Below are positions 17,853-27,574 of a stretch of DNA of 52,491 nucleotides, one piece after another (positions within the stretch are counted from its first letter, which is position 1; the number at the start of each line of letters is the position of its first letter). Below the pieces are notes generated by a model, which was given only the letters and a program-made list of their open reading frames with translations, had not been told where the DNA came from and made no database searches. The stretch comes from an uncultured Porphyromonadaceae bacterium (lineage in GTDB: Bacteria > Bacteroidota > Bacteroidia > Bacteroidales > Muribaculaceae), in contig CANRWW010000018.1 in NCBI GenBank assembly GCA_947643665.1, positions 1 through 52,491 of the forward strand, written 5' to 3'. Both the position numbers and the translations under genes were made by a program.

Positions 17853-18725
17853 ATGTTTCAAAACATTTACCAGATAATAAAACAACGCAAAAGCTATCGC
17901 ACATATTCCAGACAGATACCAGAAGCATCCGTTATGGAAAAGCTGAAAGATGCTACAGAAGAAGGTATGACCGAACAAATGCTCCAATTGTTCCCATCCA
18001 TGCCAAAGCTCCCGGATATAAAATTAATCAAGATTACAGGAGAAACTGTTCCCCCATCAACATATGGAGTTATAAAAGGAGCCTGCATATACGCAATTAT
18101 GGGAATATCCGGAAACAATTCCAAGCAACTTCTTACTGCCTCAGGAATATTGTTTGAACGTTTTATATTGCGGGCTACCGAACTTGGACTCGCCACTTGT
18201 TGGCTTGGAGGCACATTCGGCAAATCCACTTTCCAAAAAGCATACATCAAAGCTGGAGGAAACGGCAACGTGATTATAGTGTCTCCGGTTGGATACCCTG
18301 CTTCTAACATGCGATTCATTGAAAAATTAATGCGTACATTGGTCAAATCCACGTCACGTAAGGATTTTGATGCGCTATTCAAATTTGACGATTCGTCCGA
18401 CATATGGGAAACAGATGAGGCTAAACTCATTAAACAACAAATTATAGAAATACTTGAGGCTGTTCGCCTTGCACCTTCCAGTAGAAACTCACAGCCATGG
18501 CGAGGTCGCGTATACAATGATAACACTCTCGTTATTTTGGATATAAATTGTATCAATCCGGATGGCAAATTTGCATGTATTGATATGGGAATCGCCTTGT
18601 GTCATCTTTTTGAGGCCGCAACCGCCACAGAATTGAGCCTTACTCCACTAAATGTGGATTATAAAACATTAAATTTCCGTTTTTCAGTAACTCAACGAAC
18701 CAAACCTGTTAAAAAAACTTTATAA
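17853..18725 (+). CDS. Nitroreductase-like protein (TM1586 type)
   Basis: A 290-residue protein of the nitroreductase superfamily. It begins FQNIYQIIKQRKSYRTYSRQIPE, the usual RRSxRxY FMN-binding start. The middle shows ERFILRATELGLATCWLGGTF. A second, related half begins at about residue 190 (IIEILEAVRLAPSSRNSQPWRGRVY), so the two halves of the fold lie in one chain, as in the Thermotoga TM1586-like family. FMN binding is expected from the Arg and Ser/Asn-Gln-Pro-Trp motifs. The substrate is unknown, and activity on nitro compounds should not be assumed. Confidence 0.82.
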   Translation: MFQNIYQIIKQRKSYRTYSRQIPEASVMEKLKDATEEGMTEQMLQLFPSMPKLPDIKLIKITGETVPPSTYGVIKGACIYAIMGISGNNSKQLLTASGILFERFILRATELGLATCWLGGTFGKSTFQKAYIKAGGNGNVIIVSPVGYPASNMRFIEKLMRTLVKSTSRKDFDALFKFDDSSDIWETDEAKLIKQQIIEILEAVRLAPSSRNSQPWRGRVYNDNTLVILDINCINPDGKFACIDMGIALCHLFEAATATELSLTPLNVDYKTLNFRFSVTQRTKPVKKTL

Positions 18726-18802
18726 TATAAAGGAACCTGAAATATCGTTCTTTTATATTACTGTCTTCAAAATAAAGTTTAATCATATTGGGAATTGGCA
18801 TC

Positions 18803-18994
18803 ATGAATACAGGTAAAACAATTTTCTGGATAGGTTTTATAATCACAGTAGGGATCATATTATTTTATTTGATTATGATGTCTGTAGATGTCACATGTTT
18901 TACAACATGGATTAATTCCCTTCTGCTTTGCGGTGTAGTATTGGTGGGGGCAATTCTTATGCTTATAGGAAGAGCAATTGAGCGCCGTTCATGA
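18803..18994 (+). CDS. Small two-helix membrane protein, function unknown
   Basis: A 63-residue protein starting at the ATG at 18803; a TTG five codons upstream is also in frame. It has hydrophobic helices at about residues 6-27 and 36-56 and ends in a basic tail (RAIERRS). It lies 77 bases after the nitroreductase-like gene on the same strand. No family is recognised. Confidence 0.6.
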   Translation: MNTGKTIFWIGFIITVGIILFYLIMMSVDVTCFTTWINSLLLCGVVLVGAILMLIGRAIERRS

Positions 18995-19055
18995 CATGCA
19001 ATTAATAGAATAGCATCCTGAACCATAAAAATTCCCGAACTTAAAATGGCAACTA

Positions 19056-19107
19056 GGTGGTAACCGGGTTCTTTAAAATCCGGCTACCACCCATAACCCG
19101 ATTTTTT
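19056..19107 (+). terminator. Candidate terminator after the 18803 gene
   Basis: A 12-bp stem with one A.C mismatch (19056-19067 with 19080-19091) is followed by a T6 run at 19102-19107. An alternative pairing (cgggtt 19065-19070 with aacccg 19095-19100) would bring the stem right up to the T-run. Confidence 0.45.
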
Positions 19108-19209
19108 CACTTGTGCCAATATCCCTTGCCTGTGGCTGCCGACCGTATTCTTGCTGATAGGCAATAACTCTGCTGTCTTCACTTGATAAAAGGCGGGGAA
19201 ACTTGCCTT
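19084..19209 (-). pseudogene. Possible remnant of a LuxR-type DNA-binding domain
   Basis: A 41-codon minus-strand frame ends with KTAELLPISKNTVGSHRQ then GILAQVKK. This resembles the last two helices of LuxR/GerE domains (pattern AxxLxISxxTVxxHRxxIxxKL). There is no start codon and no receiver or sensor part upstream in any frame. If genuine, it is the last stub of a deleted regulator. The match is short, so confidence is low. Confidence 0.3.
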
Positions 19210-19340
19210 TCATTGTATCTCATATGATTGATGCGTCAGTTGAACCAGATTCAGCGAATATTTGAATGAACAAAGCCAGGTCACTGGAAAATATTGGTGG
19301 CCCAGCTGTACAAGGCTTTTTTAATCTCAATTACTCTTTG

Positions 19341-19348
19341 TAACTTTG
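19341..19348 (+). promoter_or_regulatory. -7 promoter box of dnaB
   Basis: TAACTTTG matches TAnnTTTG. It ends only five bases before the ATG at 19354, so the transcript should start at or within a few bases of the start codon. The -33 position holds TTTT (19318-19321) at a 19-base spacing. Confidence 0.6.
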
Positions 19349-19353
19349 CACAC

Positions 19354-20919
19354 ATGGAATTCAACAATCAACCCCAGCGAAATAACCGTCAAGGATATTC
19401 TACCAGTAACCGCAATAAATCTGCCACAAAGATAGAAGCCCCTGGAAGAATCCCTCCAAGAGATATTGAAGTGGAAGAAGCTGTGCTTGGTGCACTTATG
19501 CTTGAAAGAGACGCATATACCATAGTATGTGACCTGCTTAAGCCTGAAAGCTTCTATGACCCCCGCCATCAGCAGATATATTTTGCCGTTCAACAGTTAG
19601 GTGCTTCACAGCAACCTATTGACATGCTCACGGTAACCGAACGTTTACGTGTCAATGGGGCTCTTGATGAAGTCGGAGGACCGGTATATATATCGTCGCT
19701 GACCTCAAAAGTCGCATCCGGGGCCCATGTGGAATTCCATGCACGCATTGTGGCACAGAAATACCTGGCTCGCGAACTTATCAATTTTTCTTCGAATATC
19801 GAGGGGAAAGCATATGACGAAAGCAATGATGTTGACGATCTTCTTCAGGAAGCCGAAGGAAAACTCTTCGAAATTTCCCAAAGAAATGTAAAAAAGGATG
19901 TAACACAAATCAATCCTGTCATCAAGCAGGCTATTGCACAAATAGAAGCTGCGTCGAACCGTGAAAGCGGACTCTCTGGTCTAGCCACCAATTTCCATGA
20001 ACTTGACAAACTGACTTCTGGGTGGCAGAATTCCGATCTTATAATCATCGCTGCCCGTCCTGCCATGGGCAAAACCGCCTTCGTGCTTTCTATGGCAAAA
20101 AACATGGCGGTGGACAATAATACCCCTGTTGCGATATTCTCGCTTGAGATGAGCAATGTCCAACTTGTCAACCGTCTGATAAGCAATGCCTGCGAACTTG
20201 AGGGTGAAAAAATCAAAAGCGGACGTCTTGACCAACCTGACTGGGAAAAATTGCAAGCCGGTGTGAAGCGCCTGTATGACGCACCAATGTATATTGACGA
20301 CACTCCTTCGCTTTCAATTTTCGAGCTTAGAACCAAAGCGCGCCGCCTTGTAAGGGAACACAAGGTGCGCATACTCATCATTGACTACCTTCAGCTTATG
20401 AATGCCTCCGGAATGAAATTCGGTTCGCGAGAGCAGGAAGTGTCCATGATTTCGCGAAATCTCAAGCAATTGGCAAAAGAGCTTAACATTCCGATCATCG
20501 CGCTATCACAGCTTAACCGATCTGTTGAGAGCCGAGGCACAGACAGCCAGTCAAAACGACCTCAATTGAGCGACCTCCGTGAATCCGGAGCCATAGAGCA
20601 GGACGCAGACATTGTATGTTTCATACATCGTCCGGAATATTACCTGCATTCATCACAAGATGCCGAGGGGAATGAAATACGCGGTCTCGCACTGTTCATA
20701 GTCGCCAAACACCGTAGTGGTAAGGTAGATGATGTGAAAATGCGCTTTGTAAATCAATATGCTCGTTTCCAAAACTGGGATGAAAACGAGCTTACCACCC
20801 GCACCATAGTTCCATCCAGACTCAATAGCGAGGATACGGCTGCTGATCCATTCGGCGCGCCGAATCCATTCACAGGTGGAACAGCTGATATATCATCAGA
20901 CAATTCAACCCCATTCTGA
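19354..20919 (+). CDS. dnaB: Replicative DNA helicase DnaB
   Basis: A 521-residue hexameric helicase that unwinds DNA at the replication fork. The start is placed at the ATG (MEFNNQPQRNNRQG) because the 20 in-frame codons before it overlap the promoter box. Residues ~30-60 are a low-complexity linker. The N-terminal domain follows (PRDIEVEEAVLGALMLERDAY), then the RecA-like domain with Walker A ARPAMGKT at 234-241, Walker B ILIIDYLQLM, and the DnaB motif SQLNRSVESRG plus LSDLRESGAIEQDADIV. There is no intein. The C-terminal tail is acidic and Pro/Thr-rich. Confidence 0.98.
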   Translation: MEFNNQPQRNNRQGYSTSNRNKSATKIEAPGRIPPRDIEVEEAVLGALMLERDAYTIVCDLLKPESFYDPRHQQIYFAVQQLGASQQPIDMLTVTERLRVNGALDEVGGPVYISSLTSKVASGAHVEFHARIVAQKYLARELINFSSNIEGKAYDESNDVDDLLQEAEGKLFEISQRNVKKDVTQINPVIKQAIAQIEAASNRESGLSGLATNFHELDKLTSGWQNSDLIIIAARPAMGKTAFVLSMAKNMAVDNNTPVAIFSLEMSNVQLVNRLISNACELEGEKIKSGRLDQPDWEKLQAGVKRLYDAPMYIDDTPSLSIFELRTKARRLVREHKVRILIIDYLQLMNASGMKFGSREQEVSMISRNLKQLAKELNIPIIALSQLNRSVESRGTDSQSKRPQLSDLRESGAIEQDADIVCFIHRPEYYLHSSQDAEGNEIRGLALFIVAKHRSGKVDDVKMRFVNQYARFQNWDENELTTRTIVPSRLNSEDTAADPFGAPNPFTGGTADISSDNSTPF

Positions 20920-20932
20920 CATAAAAATGGTA

Positions 20933-22309
20933 TTAATCCATCCATCGTCTTCTAAGCGGATAACGGCAAGGATGAATTAGCAAACGTAATGAAGTGCTGT
21001 AATTGAAATATGCCCAGATCCAGTTGATCAATGCCGTAATCTTATTGCGCATCCCCAGAAGTGACATCAGATGCACGAACATCCATGCAAGCCATGCCAT
21101 AAAACCGCTAAGATGCATATTTTTCATATCAACAACGGCTCTGTTGCGTCCGATTGTTGCCATTGATCCTTTGTCATTATACTTGAACTCTTTAAGTCTG
21201 GGAGTATAATTTTCTTTTCTTGCAGCACACTCTTCCGCCTTTTCAAGTTCCATGAGATTTCTGGCAACAAGTTTGCCTTCCTGAATGGCGACTTGGGCAA
21301 GTTGGGGATGCCCGTTTGGAAAATTCTCATCTACATCTTCCATGATAGAGATATCCCCTATCGCATAAACGCCATCTACACCTTTTACACGACATAATCC
21401 ATCAACTTTCCATCGTCCCCCTCTTCCGATCAGCTCTTCAGAAATATCTTTTCCGCCAGTGCCGGTCACTGCAATATTTTCTCCAATGACACCAGCGGTC
21501 CAGATAAGGTGCGAGCAATCTATTTTTCTCCCATCCGCAAGTGTGACTACATTATCCGTATAATCATGCATTGTCGCGCCAAGTTCAATATCTACCATCA
21601 ATGATTTGAGGTCACGATATGCTACCTCAGAAGATTTTTCGCTCATTGTCCCAAGCAACCGGGTATTCCCCTCTACAATAGTGATAGTCATGTTTTCCTG
21701 AGGTATTGACGGATATTCCCGAGGAAGTACATAACGCTTCATCTCACCGATTGCGCCAGCGATCTCCACACCTGTAGGTCCTCCACCGATCACGACAAAA
21801 TTCAACATTTTCTTCTGTCTCTCCATATCTTGCTCAAGAGATGCTTGTTCAAGAATATCAAGTATGTCATTGCGGCAACGCAATGCCTGAGATGTGGATT
21901 TCAAAGTATACACACTCTTTTCCAACTGTGGCATATTGAAAAAATTATTCGTCGTTCCTGCGCATATGATCAGGATATCATACCCAACCTCCTCCGTTTT
22001 AGTACGCACTATCCTATGTGAGCAATCTATATTTTTTACTTCACCCATATGGAATTGAATATTTCTACTACCGCGTTTCCTTAGTTCTCTCCGCAAAGGA
22101 AAGCATATGCTTGCCGGATCAAGGCCTGCTGAAGCGACCTGATAGAAAAGCGGAGGGAAACAATGATAATTGTTCCGATCAATTACAACCACATCAAAAC
22201 GCCTGGCATCCAAATGCTTGACGAAGTTCAAACCGGCAAATCCTCCCCCGATGACCACAACCCTCTTGCGCCGGATAGAAGCATATCCGCTATCAATCAT
22301 ATTTTGCAT
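20933..22309 (-). CDS. ndh: Type II NADH:quinone oxidoreductase (NDH-2)
   Basis: A 458-residue single-subunit, non-pumping NADH dehydrogenase. It has an FAD-binding dinucleotide fold at the N-terminus (VVVIGGGFAGLNFVKHL, glycines at 21-23), an NADH-binding fold at 172-190 (FVVIGGGPTGVEIAGAI), and the second FAD motif VDGVYAIGDIS. The C-terminus has a hydrophobic amphipathic stretch (FMAWLAWMFVHLMSLLGM) for membrane attachment. Two in-frame ATGs, at 22309 and 22300, are both possible. It converges on dnaB with a 13-base gap. NDH-2 enzymes feed electrons to menaquinone in the inner membrane. Confidence 0.92.
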   Translation of the reverse strand: MQNMIDSGYASIRRKRVVVIGGGFAGLNFVKHLDARRFDVVVIDRNNYHCFPPLFYQVASAGLDPASICFPLRRELRKRGSRNIQFHMGEVKNIDCSHRIVRTKTEEVGYDILIICAGTTNNFFNMPQLEKSVYTLKSTSQALRCRNDILDILEQASLEQDMERQKKMLNFVVIGGGPTGVEIAGAIGEMKRYVLPREYPSIPQENMTITIVEGNTRLLGTMSEKSSEVAYRDLKSLMVDIELGATMHDYTDNVVTLADGRKIDCSHLIWTAGVIGENIAVTGTGGKDISEELIGRGGRWKVDGLCRVKGVDGVYAIGDISIMEDVDENFPNGHPQLAQVAIQEGKLVARNLMELEKAEECAARKENYTPRLKEFKYNDKGSMATIGRNRAVVDMKNMHLSGFMAWLAWMFVHLMSLLGMRNKITALINWIWAYFNYSTSLRLLIHPCRYPLRRRWMD

Positions 22310-22536
22310 GAATCACACTATTTTTTAAGTCGCGTTTATGATTAGAAAATATATTTTAATCAATATTTTAACAAAAAATATTGATATGAGGTTCTATCTG
22401 CATCCATGCGGCACCATCCTTTTTATATGCGTACTTATATACTTTAGTCTGAAAAATTCCGTTAATATACAGAACAACTGCGTTTACCTGAAATATCACT
22501 GAGACGTCCACCCGTTTGGATATCTTTTTTAACAGC

Positions 22537-24966
22537 ATGAATATACGCCTTAAAACATATATAATTTTCTCGTTTATATGCCTTTCGGTTCTGAACTGCG
22601 TAGGGCAGATAAAACTTCATGGTAAAGTCATTGATACAGAGGATTCACCATTGGAGTTCGTAACTGTACGGATTGACGGTACGGCTATAGGCACACATAC
22701 CGGACTTGACGGCACATTCAAAATGTCATGTCCGCCTCCAGCAAACGATACCCTTGTTGTCATTTTCTCATGTATAGGATACGACGATCTCAAGCGGAAC
22801 ATAATTGACCCTAAAGGCGATCTTGCTTTGAATGTGCGCATGCATTCGAAGAATCATGAACTAAAAGAGATTCAAGTCACAGATTTCAGAAAGCAGACCA
22901 ATCAGATGCAGACTATTGACACAGAAAGCTACAAGCTAGCTGCTGATGCCACAGGAGGAAGTGTGGAGTCAATGTTGTCTACTCTTGCAGGGGTAAATTC
23001 CAATAACGAAATGTCAAGCCAGTATTCTGTCAGAGGAGGCACTTATGACGAAAATTCGGTTTATATAAATGGCATAGAGGTATATCGTCCGCAACTTGTT
23101 TCTTCCGGCCAACAGGAAGGACTGAGTGTGATAAATCCCGATATGGTTGGATCCGTAAGTTTTTCCACGGGGGGATTCGGGGTAGAATATGGAGATAAAA
23201 TGTCTTCAGCCCTTGACATAACCTACCGCGAACCGGAGTCGTTCGAAGGCTCGGTAAGCGGTTCTCTTATGGGTGCTTCGTTAGCTTTGGGGCAAAGCTC
23301 AAAGAAGTTTTCACAACTTCATGGCATACGATACAAGCGCAATTCATCACTACTCAGTTCACTTGAGACCAAGGGTGAATATGACCCGAATTTTTTCGAC
23401 TACCAGACAAATATCACTTTTCGGTTCAACAATAAATGGAAAGCATCTTTTCTTGGGAATATCGCGATCAACAATTATAAGTTCAAACCGGTAAACCGAG
23501 AAACCAATTTTGGCACATCCACTGATGCGAAACAATTCAAAGTATATTTTGACGGGCAGGAAAAAGATCGTTTTGAAACATATTTCGGAGCGCTAAACCT
23601 TTCCTATACCCATTCAAAAAGCACTATGTTCTCCCTTCTGGCTTCTGGATATCTCACTAACGAACTTGTCGCTTATGATATCAGCGGGGAATATTGGCTT
23701 GATCAAGCCGGTACAACTGGGGAAGGTAATCCGGACAATGCCGTCGGAGGTGAGCTTGGTGTAGGCCGTTACCATGAACATGCACGTAACAGACTTAAGA
23801 TTTCTGTGTTTTCTCTGGGACTACAGGGACACTCTTCAATAAAAAATCACAATCTGACATATGGCATGACATTTAACCATCAGACCATAATGGAGCGTGC
23901 CCGTGAATGGGAATTGCGGGACTCCGCAGGTTTTACCCTCCCGTCTGACGGCCAGAATATACGCATGATATATAATCTTACGTCACGTCACGACCTATCA
24001 ACAAACCGTTTGGCGTTTTATGCATCTGATTCATACCGGTTAAATACATCTGCAGGCTATTTTGCCTTTAATGCCGGAGTGCGCTTCTCATATTGGGATT
24101 TCAATAAGGAGTTCCTTGTATCACCGAGGGCTAATGTGGCTTTTGTTCCTGATAAAAATAATGCATGGACATTCCGTTTTGCCACCGGATTATATTACCA
24201 ACAGCCGTTTTATAAGGAATTCCGGCAACCGGTAGAGGATGCATACGGAAATACAGTAATAAATCTTAATGCAGGGATAAAGTCACAACAGAGCCTTCAT
24301 TTCATACTAGGTACAGACTATACTTTTCGCATGTTCGACCGTCCATTCAAATTCTCGGCGGAAGGATATTATAAAAAATTGAACAGACTGATCCCCTATG
24401 AAATAGACAATCTGAAGATAGTATACCAGGGGGAAAACCTTACTGATGGATATACTACCGGGCTTGACATGAAACTTTTCGGGCAATTCGTGCCTGGCAC
24501 AGACTCCTGGATAAGTTTTTCTGTAATGAAAACCGGAGAAAACCTCAATGGCATAACCGTACCGCGCCCTACAGACCAACGTTATTCTCTCGCCATATTT
24601 TTCACAGACTATTTTCCGAAATTTCCGAAACTCAAGTTCTCACTCCGGGGAATCTTCTCTGATGGGTTGCCAACTACGGCGCCGCATTCATCGCGTGACC
24701 GAGGTTATTTCCGTGCGCCGGCATACAGGCGTGTGGATGTAGGTCTCAATTATGCTCTTCTTTCCCCTATTAAGGAGGGTGAGAATCCTACCGGATTACA
24801 CAAATGGCTCAAAAGCGTATGGCTTGGAGTTGACGTGTTCAACCTCCTTGATATTTCAAATGTGTCAAGCTATTATTGGGTGACAGATGTGAACGATATA
24901 CAATATGCTGTGCCGAACTATCTGACACGGCGGCAGTTCAACGTGCGTCTTTCTATTGATTTCTGA
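22537..24966 (+). CDS. TonB-dependent outer-membrane receptor
   Basis: An 809-residue receptor with a signal peptide (FSFICLSVLNCVGQ). It then has a carboxypeptidase-regulatory-like domain (IKLHGKVIDTEDSPLEFVTVRIDGTAIGTHTGLDG, about residues 25-105), a plug domain (SVESMLSTLAGVNS, QYSVRGGTYDENSVYINGIE, VSFSTGGFGVEYGDKMSSALDI) and a 22-strand-type barrel ending with the aromatic residue of RRQFNVRLSIDF. The ATG at 22537 is preferred over the TTG at 22516. No SusD partner is adjacent, so it is not a classical glycan-uptake pair; metal, cofactor or peptide uptake is possible. A DUF6155 gene follows after 6 bases. Confidence 0.9.
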   Translation: MNIRLKTYIIFSFICLSVLNCVGQIKLHGKVIDTEDSPLEFVTVRIDGTAIGTHTGLDGTFKMSCPPPANDTLVVIFSCIGYDDLKRNIIDPKGDLALNVRMHSKNHELKEIQVTDFRKQTNQMQTIDTESYKLAADATGGSVESMLSTLAGVNSNNEMSSQYSVRGGTYDENSVYINGIEVYRPQLVSSGQQEGLSVINPDMVGSVSFSTGGFGVEYGDKMSSALDITYREPESFEGSVSGSLMGASLALGQSSKKFSQLHGIRYKRNSSLLSSLETKGEYDPNFFDYQTNITFRFNNKWKASFLGNIAINNYKFKPVNRETNFGTSTDAKQFKVYFDGQEKDRFETYFGALNLSYTHSKSTMFSLLASGYLTNELVAYDISGEYWLDQAGTTGEGNPDNAVGGELGVGRYHEHARNRLKISVFSLGLQGHSSIKNHNLTYGMTFNHQTIMERAREWELRDSAGFTLPSDGQNIRMIYNLTSRHDLSTNRLAFYASDSYRLNTSAGYFAFNAGVRFSYWDFNKEFLVSPRANVAFVPDKNNAWTFRFATGLYYQQPFYKEFRQPVEDAYGNTVINLNAGIKSQQSLHFILGTDYTFRMFDRPFKFSAEGYYKKLNRLIPYEIDNLKIVYQGENLTDGYTTGLDMKLFGQFVPGTDSWISFSVMKTGENLNGITVPRPTDQRYSLAIFFTDYFPKFPKLKFSLRGIFSDGLPTTAPHSSRDRGYFRAPAYRRVDVGLNYALLSPIKEGENPTGLHKWLKSVWLGVDVFNLLDISNVSSYYWVTDVNDIQYAVPNYLTRRQFNVRLSIDF

Positions 24967-24972
24967 TGACGA

Positions 24973-25488
24973 ATGGGCAAATTACAATTAAAAAAAGAGA
25001 TACAGGCTCTTCCTCGCGAGCAACTTGAACTGATGATATTGGAAGCGTATGAGTCCCGGAAAGAAATTAAACAGTATTTCGATTACTTCATAAATCCTGA
25101 CGTAAACAAACTGGCAGACAAATACCAGCTTGAAATATCAAAGGAATTTTACCGCAGCAAACGAGGATATACCAAAGCGCGCATAACAAACATACGGAGA
25201 ATATATAAGGAGTTTCAAGGGTTTCATCCCGGCTTTGATAAAGAACTGGAATTATTGATGCATATAATCGTGGTTGCATTGAAAAGCGAACGTTCGTTCA
25301 CTTTTTCAGATACCTTGATACGCGGCATCAAATCTATGATGACGCTTATGGTAGAAACCGCAGACAGAAATCTTGTAGCAGACAGGATTATATCACAGTT
25401 GACGACACTGCTGTCTGACGAACGGTACGGTACGAAATATTTCCGTGCATACCTCCTGAAATCGCTACAGGAGATACGTCCAGCATAA
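24973..25488 (+). CDS. DUF6155-family protein
   Basis: A 171-residue soluble, mostly helical protein. The N-terminus MGKLQLKKEIQALPREQLELMILEAYE and the following KEIKQYFDYFINPD and EFYRSKRGYTKARITNIRRIYKEFQ resemble the DUF6155 family. No catalytic motif is seen. It begins 6 bases after the receptor gene and is probably cotranscribed, though a functional link is not shown. It converges on kup with a 14-base gap. Confidence 0.75.
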   Translation: MGKLQLKKEIQALPREQLELMILEAYESRKEIKQYFDYFINPDVNKLADKYQLEISKEFYRSKRGYTKARITNIRRIYKEFQGFHPGFDKELELLMHIIVVALKSERSFTFSDTLIRGIKSMMTLMVETADRNLVADRIISQLTTLLSDERYGTKYFRAYLLKSLQEIRPA

Positions 25489-25502
25489 CATGCAACGCCA
25501 AT

Positions 25503-27470
25503 TCATTTGGACAATTGATCGGAAACAATACGCCTGCTAGAAGAAGTATTGATGATCAGAGGCACGGTTTCTGCTGTCACTATGCTTGTGTCAAGACCAT
25601 ATGATGTGCGATACGACACTCCAATGCCACGCAAGACCTCATGAAGCCGCATGAGTATGGATGCGCCACGTTTGCAATTACTGGACGGTGAAAAAAGGCG
25701 GTGCAGGATTATGAATCTGAAGTCACCAGGTATACCTCTTTTTCTCAAAGACGGATATGAGCTGACAAGATCTAGATTGCCATCCGCCACAAGATCTTCC
25801 ACTATATGCCGGAGATAGACGCTTATCTTTGGTTCAATTCTGAATCCCAGACGCATTGTTATGAAATATATCGTCTGAGGAGCAACAATGTCTACAGAAT
25901 ATTCAAGTGTATCCGGGGTATCCACATTGTCAATATGGATGAACCAATAATGATCAGCACGCTTGGGCTGCTTGTTCACTATAGAATATATCAGTTTGCT
26001 TTCAATCACAGACTTGTCAGGAGAACCGCTTAAATACACCAGATTTGATGCATACTTTGGTATCTCTTTATCAGTTTTTATGTCGGAAATCAGCTCTACG
26101 CAATCATCCATATGCCGATATTCTATAAATTTGGCTCTGACACGGGTGGAGTTACGCCACACAATCATTATTCCGACAACCAAACTTGCTATCAATAGGC
26201 TGAACCATCCGCCATGGGTAAACTTGAACAGGTTCGCAACCAGAAATATCCCTTCAAGAGTTACGAAAAACGCAGCAAAAACGCCACATAACAACCTGTT
26301 GACACCGCGCATACGCAACCAAAAAGTAAGCAAGACCGTAGTCATGAGCATGGTAACCGTTATAGCAAGGCCGTATGCAGCTTCCATATGGCCGGAATCT
26401 CTGAAAATAAATACTGTCATAAGGCAACCGATAAGAAGCGACCAGTTAACAGCCGGAATATATAATTGCCCCTTTTCCAAAGATGGATATTTTATCTTAA
26501 GCCTTGGCCAGAAACCAAGATTTATTGCTTCCGAAAATATTGTGAAAGATCCGCTGAGCAAAGCCTGGCTTGCAATAATGGCGGCTCCTGTAGACATAAT
26601 GACACCGACTATGGTAAATCCGGCTGGCATAATGGCATAGAAAGGATTCACTGTTGCCATTTCAACTGTATTGTGGGATATCAGCCAAGCTCCTTGTCCG
26701 AGATAATTTAATATCAGCATTATTTTAACAAATGCCCAGCTTACTATTATATTTTTTCTTCCGCAATGGCCAAGATCTGAATAAAGTGCTTCCGCTCCGG
26801 TCGTGCATAGGAATACAGCGCCGAGAATAAGAAACCATTCGGGAGACGCAATGAGCAATTTAACCGCATACCATGGATTGAAAGCCTTCAATATCGCAGG
26901 ATATGCCATGAGATTAATCGCCCCAAGCGTGCCGAGCATAAGAAACCATAGAAGCATAAACGGACCGAAAAAACTGCCTATTTTGCCGGTACCCGCCTGC
27001 TGCATAATAAAAATGAGGATTATAATTACCACAACAATGGGAATTACAGGAACTTCTGGCATAATTATATGTAACCCCTCTATGGCAGATGTTACAGTAA
27101 TAGCCGGAGTAATCACACCATCCGCAATAAGCGCGGCAGCTCCGATAGCACCGATTATATAAAGCCATCGTACTGGCAAACGCCGCAACAATGCAAACAA
27201 TGCAAGCACTCCTCCTTCTCCATGGTTATCAGCGCGGAGAGCAAGAAGCACGTATTTAACCGTCGTCTGAAGTGTCAGTGTCCATATTACACAGGATATG
27301 GCTCCTGCTATATAATCTTCTGTTACATGAGAGGCCACACCCACGATAGCCTTCATTACATATAACGGTGAGGTACCGATATCGCCGAATACAATTCCGA
27401 TTGTGATCAGAAGGCCTGCAAGCGACACCCGTTTTAAATCTGATTGATGTGATGAATGGGATATTCTCAT
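25503..27470 (-). CDS. kup: Kup-type K+/H+ symporter
   Basis: A 655-residue potassium transporter of the KUP/HAK family. It starts with the family signature GIVFGDIGTSPLYVMKAI near residue 24, followed by about 12 TM helices to residue ~440, including GEGGVLALFALLRR and FLCTTGAEALYSDLGHCGR. A cytoplasmic C-terminal domain completes it. Kup imports K+ with protons, mainly at low pH or osmotic stress. A K+-dependent pyrophosphatase is encoded in the same window. It is monocistronic and divergent from the porin gene at 27575. Confidence 0.95.
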   Translation of the reverse strand: MRISHSSHQSDLKRVSLAGLLITIGIVFGDIGTSPLYVMKAIVGVASHVTEDYIAGAISCVIWTLTLQTTVKYVLLALRADNHGEGGVLALFALLRRLPVRWLYIIGAIGAAALIADGVITPAITVTSAIEGLHIIMPEVPVIPIVVVIIILIFIMQQAGTGKIGSFFGPFMLLWFLMLGTLGAINLMAYPAILKAFNPWYAVKLLIASPEWFLILGAVFLCTTGAEALYSDLGHCGRKNIIVSWAFVKIMLILNYLGQGAWLISHNTVEMATVNPFYAIMPAGFTIVGVIMSTGAAIIASQALLSGSFTIFSEAINLGFWPRLKIKYPSLEKGQLYIPAVNWSLLIGCLMTVFIFRDSGHMEAAYGLAITVTMLMTTVLLTFWLRMRGVNRLLCGVFAAFFVTLEGIFLVANLFKFTHGGWFSLLIASLVVGIMIVWRNSTRVRAKFIEYRHMDDCVELISDIKTDKEIPKYASNLVYLSGSPDKSVIESKLIYSIVNKQPKRADHYWFIHIDNVDTPDTLEYSVDIVAPQTIYFITMRLGFRIEPKISVYLRHIVEDLVADGNLDLVSSYPSLRKRGIPGDFRFIILHRLFSPSSNCKRGASILMRLHEVLRGIGVSYRTSYGLDTSIVTAETVPLIINTSSSRRIVSDQLSK

Positions 27471-27553
27471 ATTTCCCTAACGCTTGTAAAGCAAATATTG
27501 TTTGAACACACCATACCGTCGAAAAAGGATTTTATTGTTAATGGATTTTTCGC

Positions 27554-27561
27554 TAAATTTG
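27554..27561 (+). promoter_or_regulatory. -7 promoter box of the porin gene
   Basis: TAAATTTG matches TAnnTTTG. It ends 13 bases before the ATG at 27575, giving a leader of roughly ten bases. The -33 region has TTTA at the 19-base distance. Confidence 0.55.
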
Positions 27562-27574
27562 TGACTTGAATATT

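Larger units (their letters stand above)
18995..19353. other. Intergenic region before dnaB with relic-like sequence
   Basis: 359 bases without an intact gene. It contains a hairpin with a T-run (19056-19107), a short minus-strand frame resembling the recognition helix of a LuxR-type regulator (19084-19209) and the dnaB promoter box. The 19110-19310 part is more GC-rich than the neighbouring intergenic DNA and looks like decayed coding sequence. Confidence 0.5.

Noticed and set aside
17894-18568. 224-codon open frame on the minus strand
   Set aside because: Antisense to the nitroreductase-like gene, which has clear family motifs.
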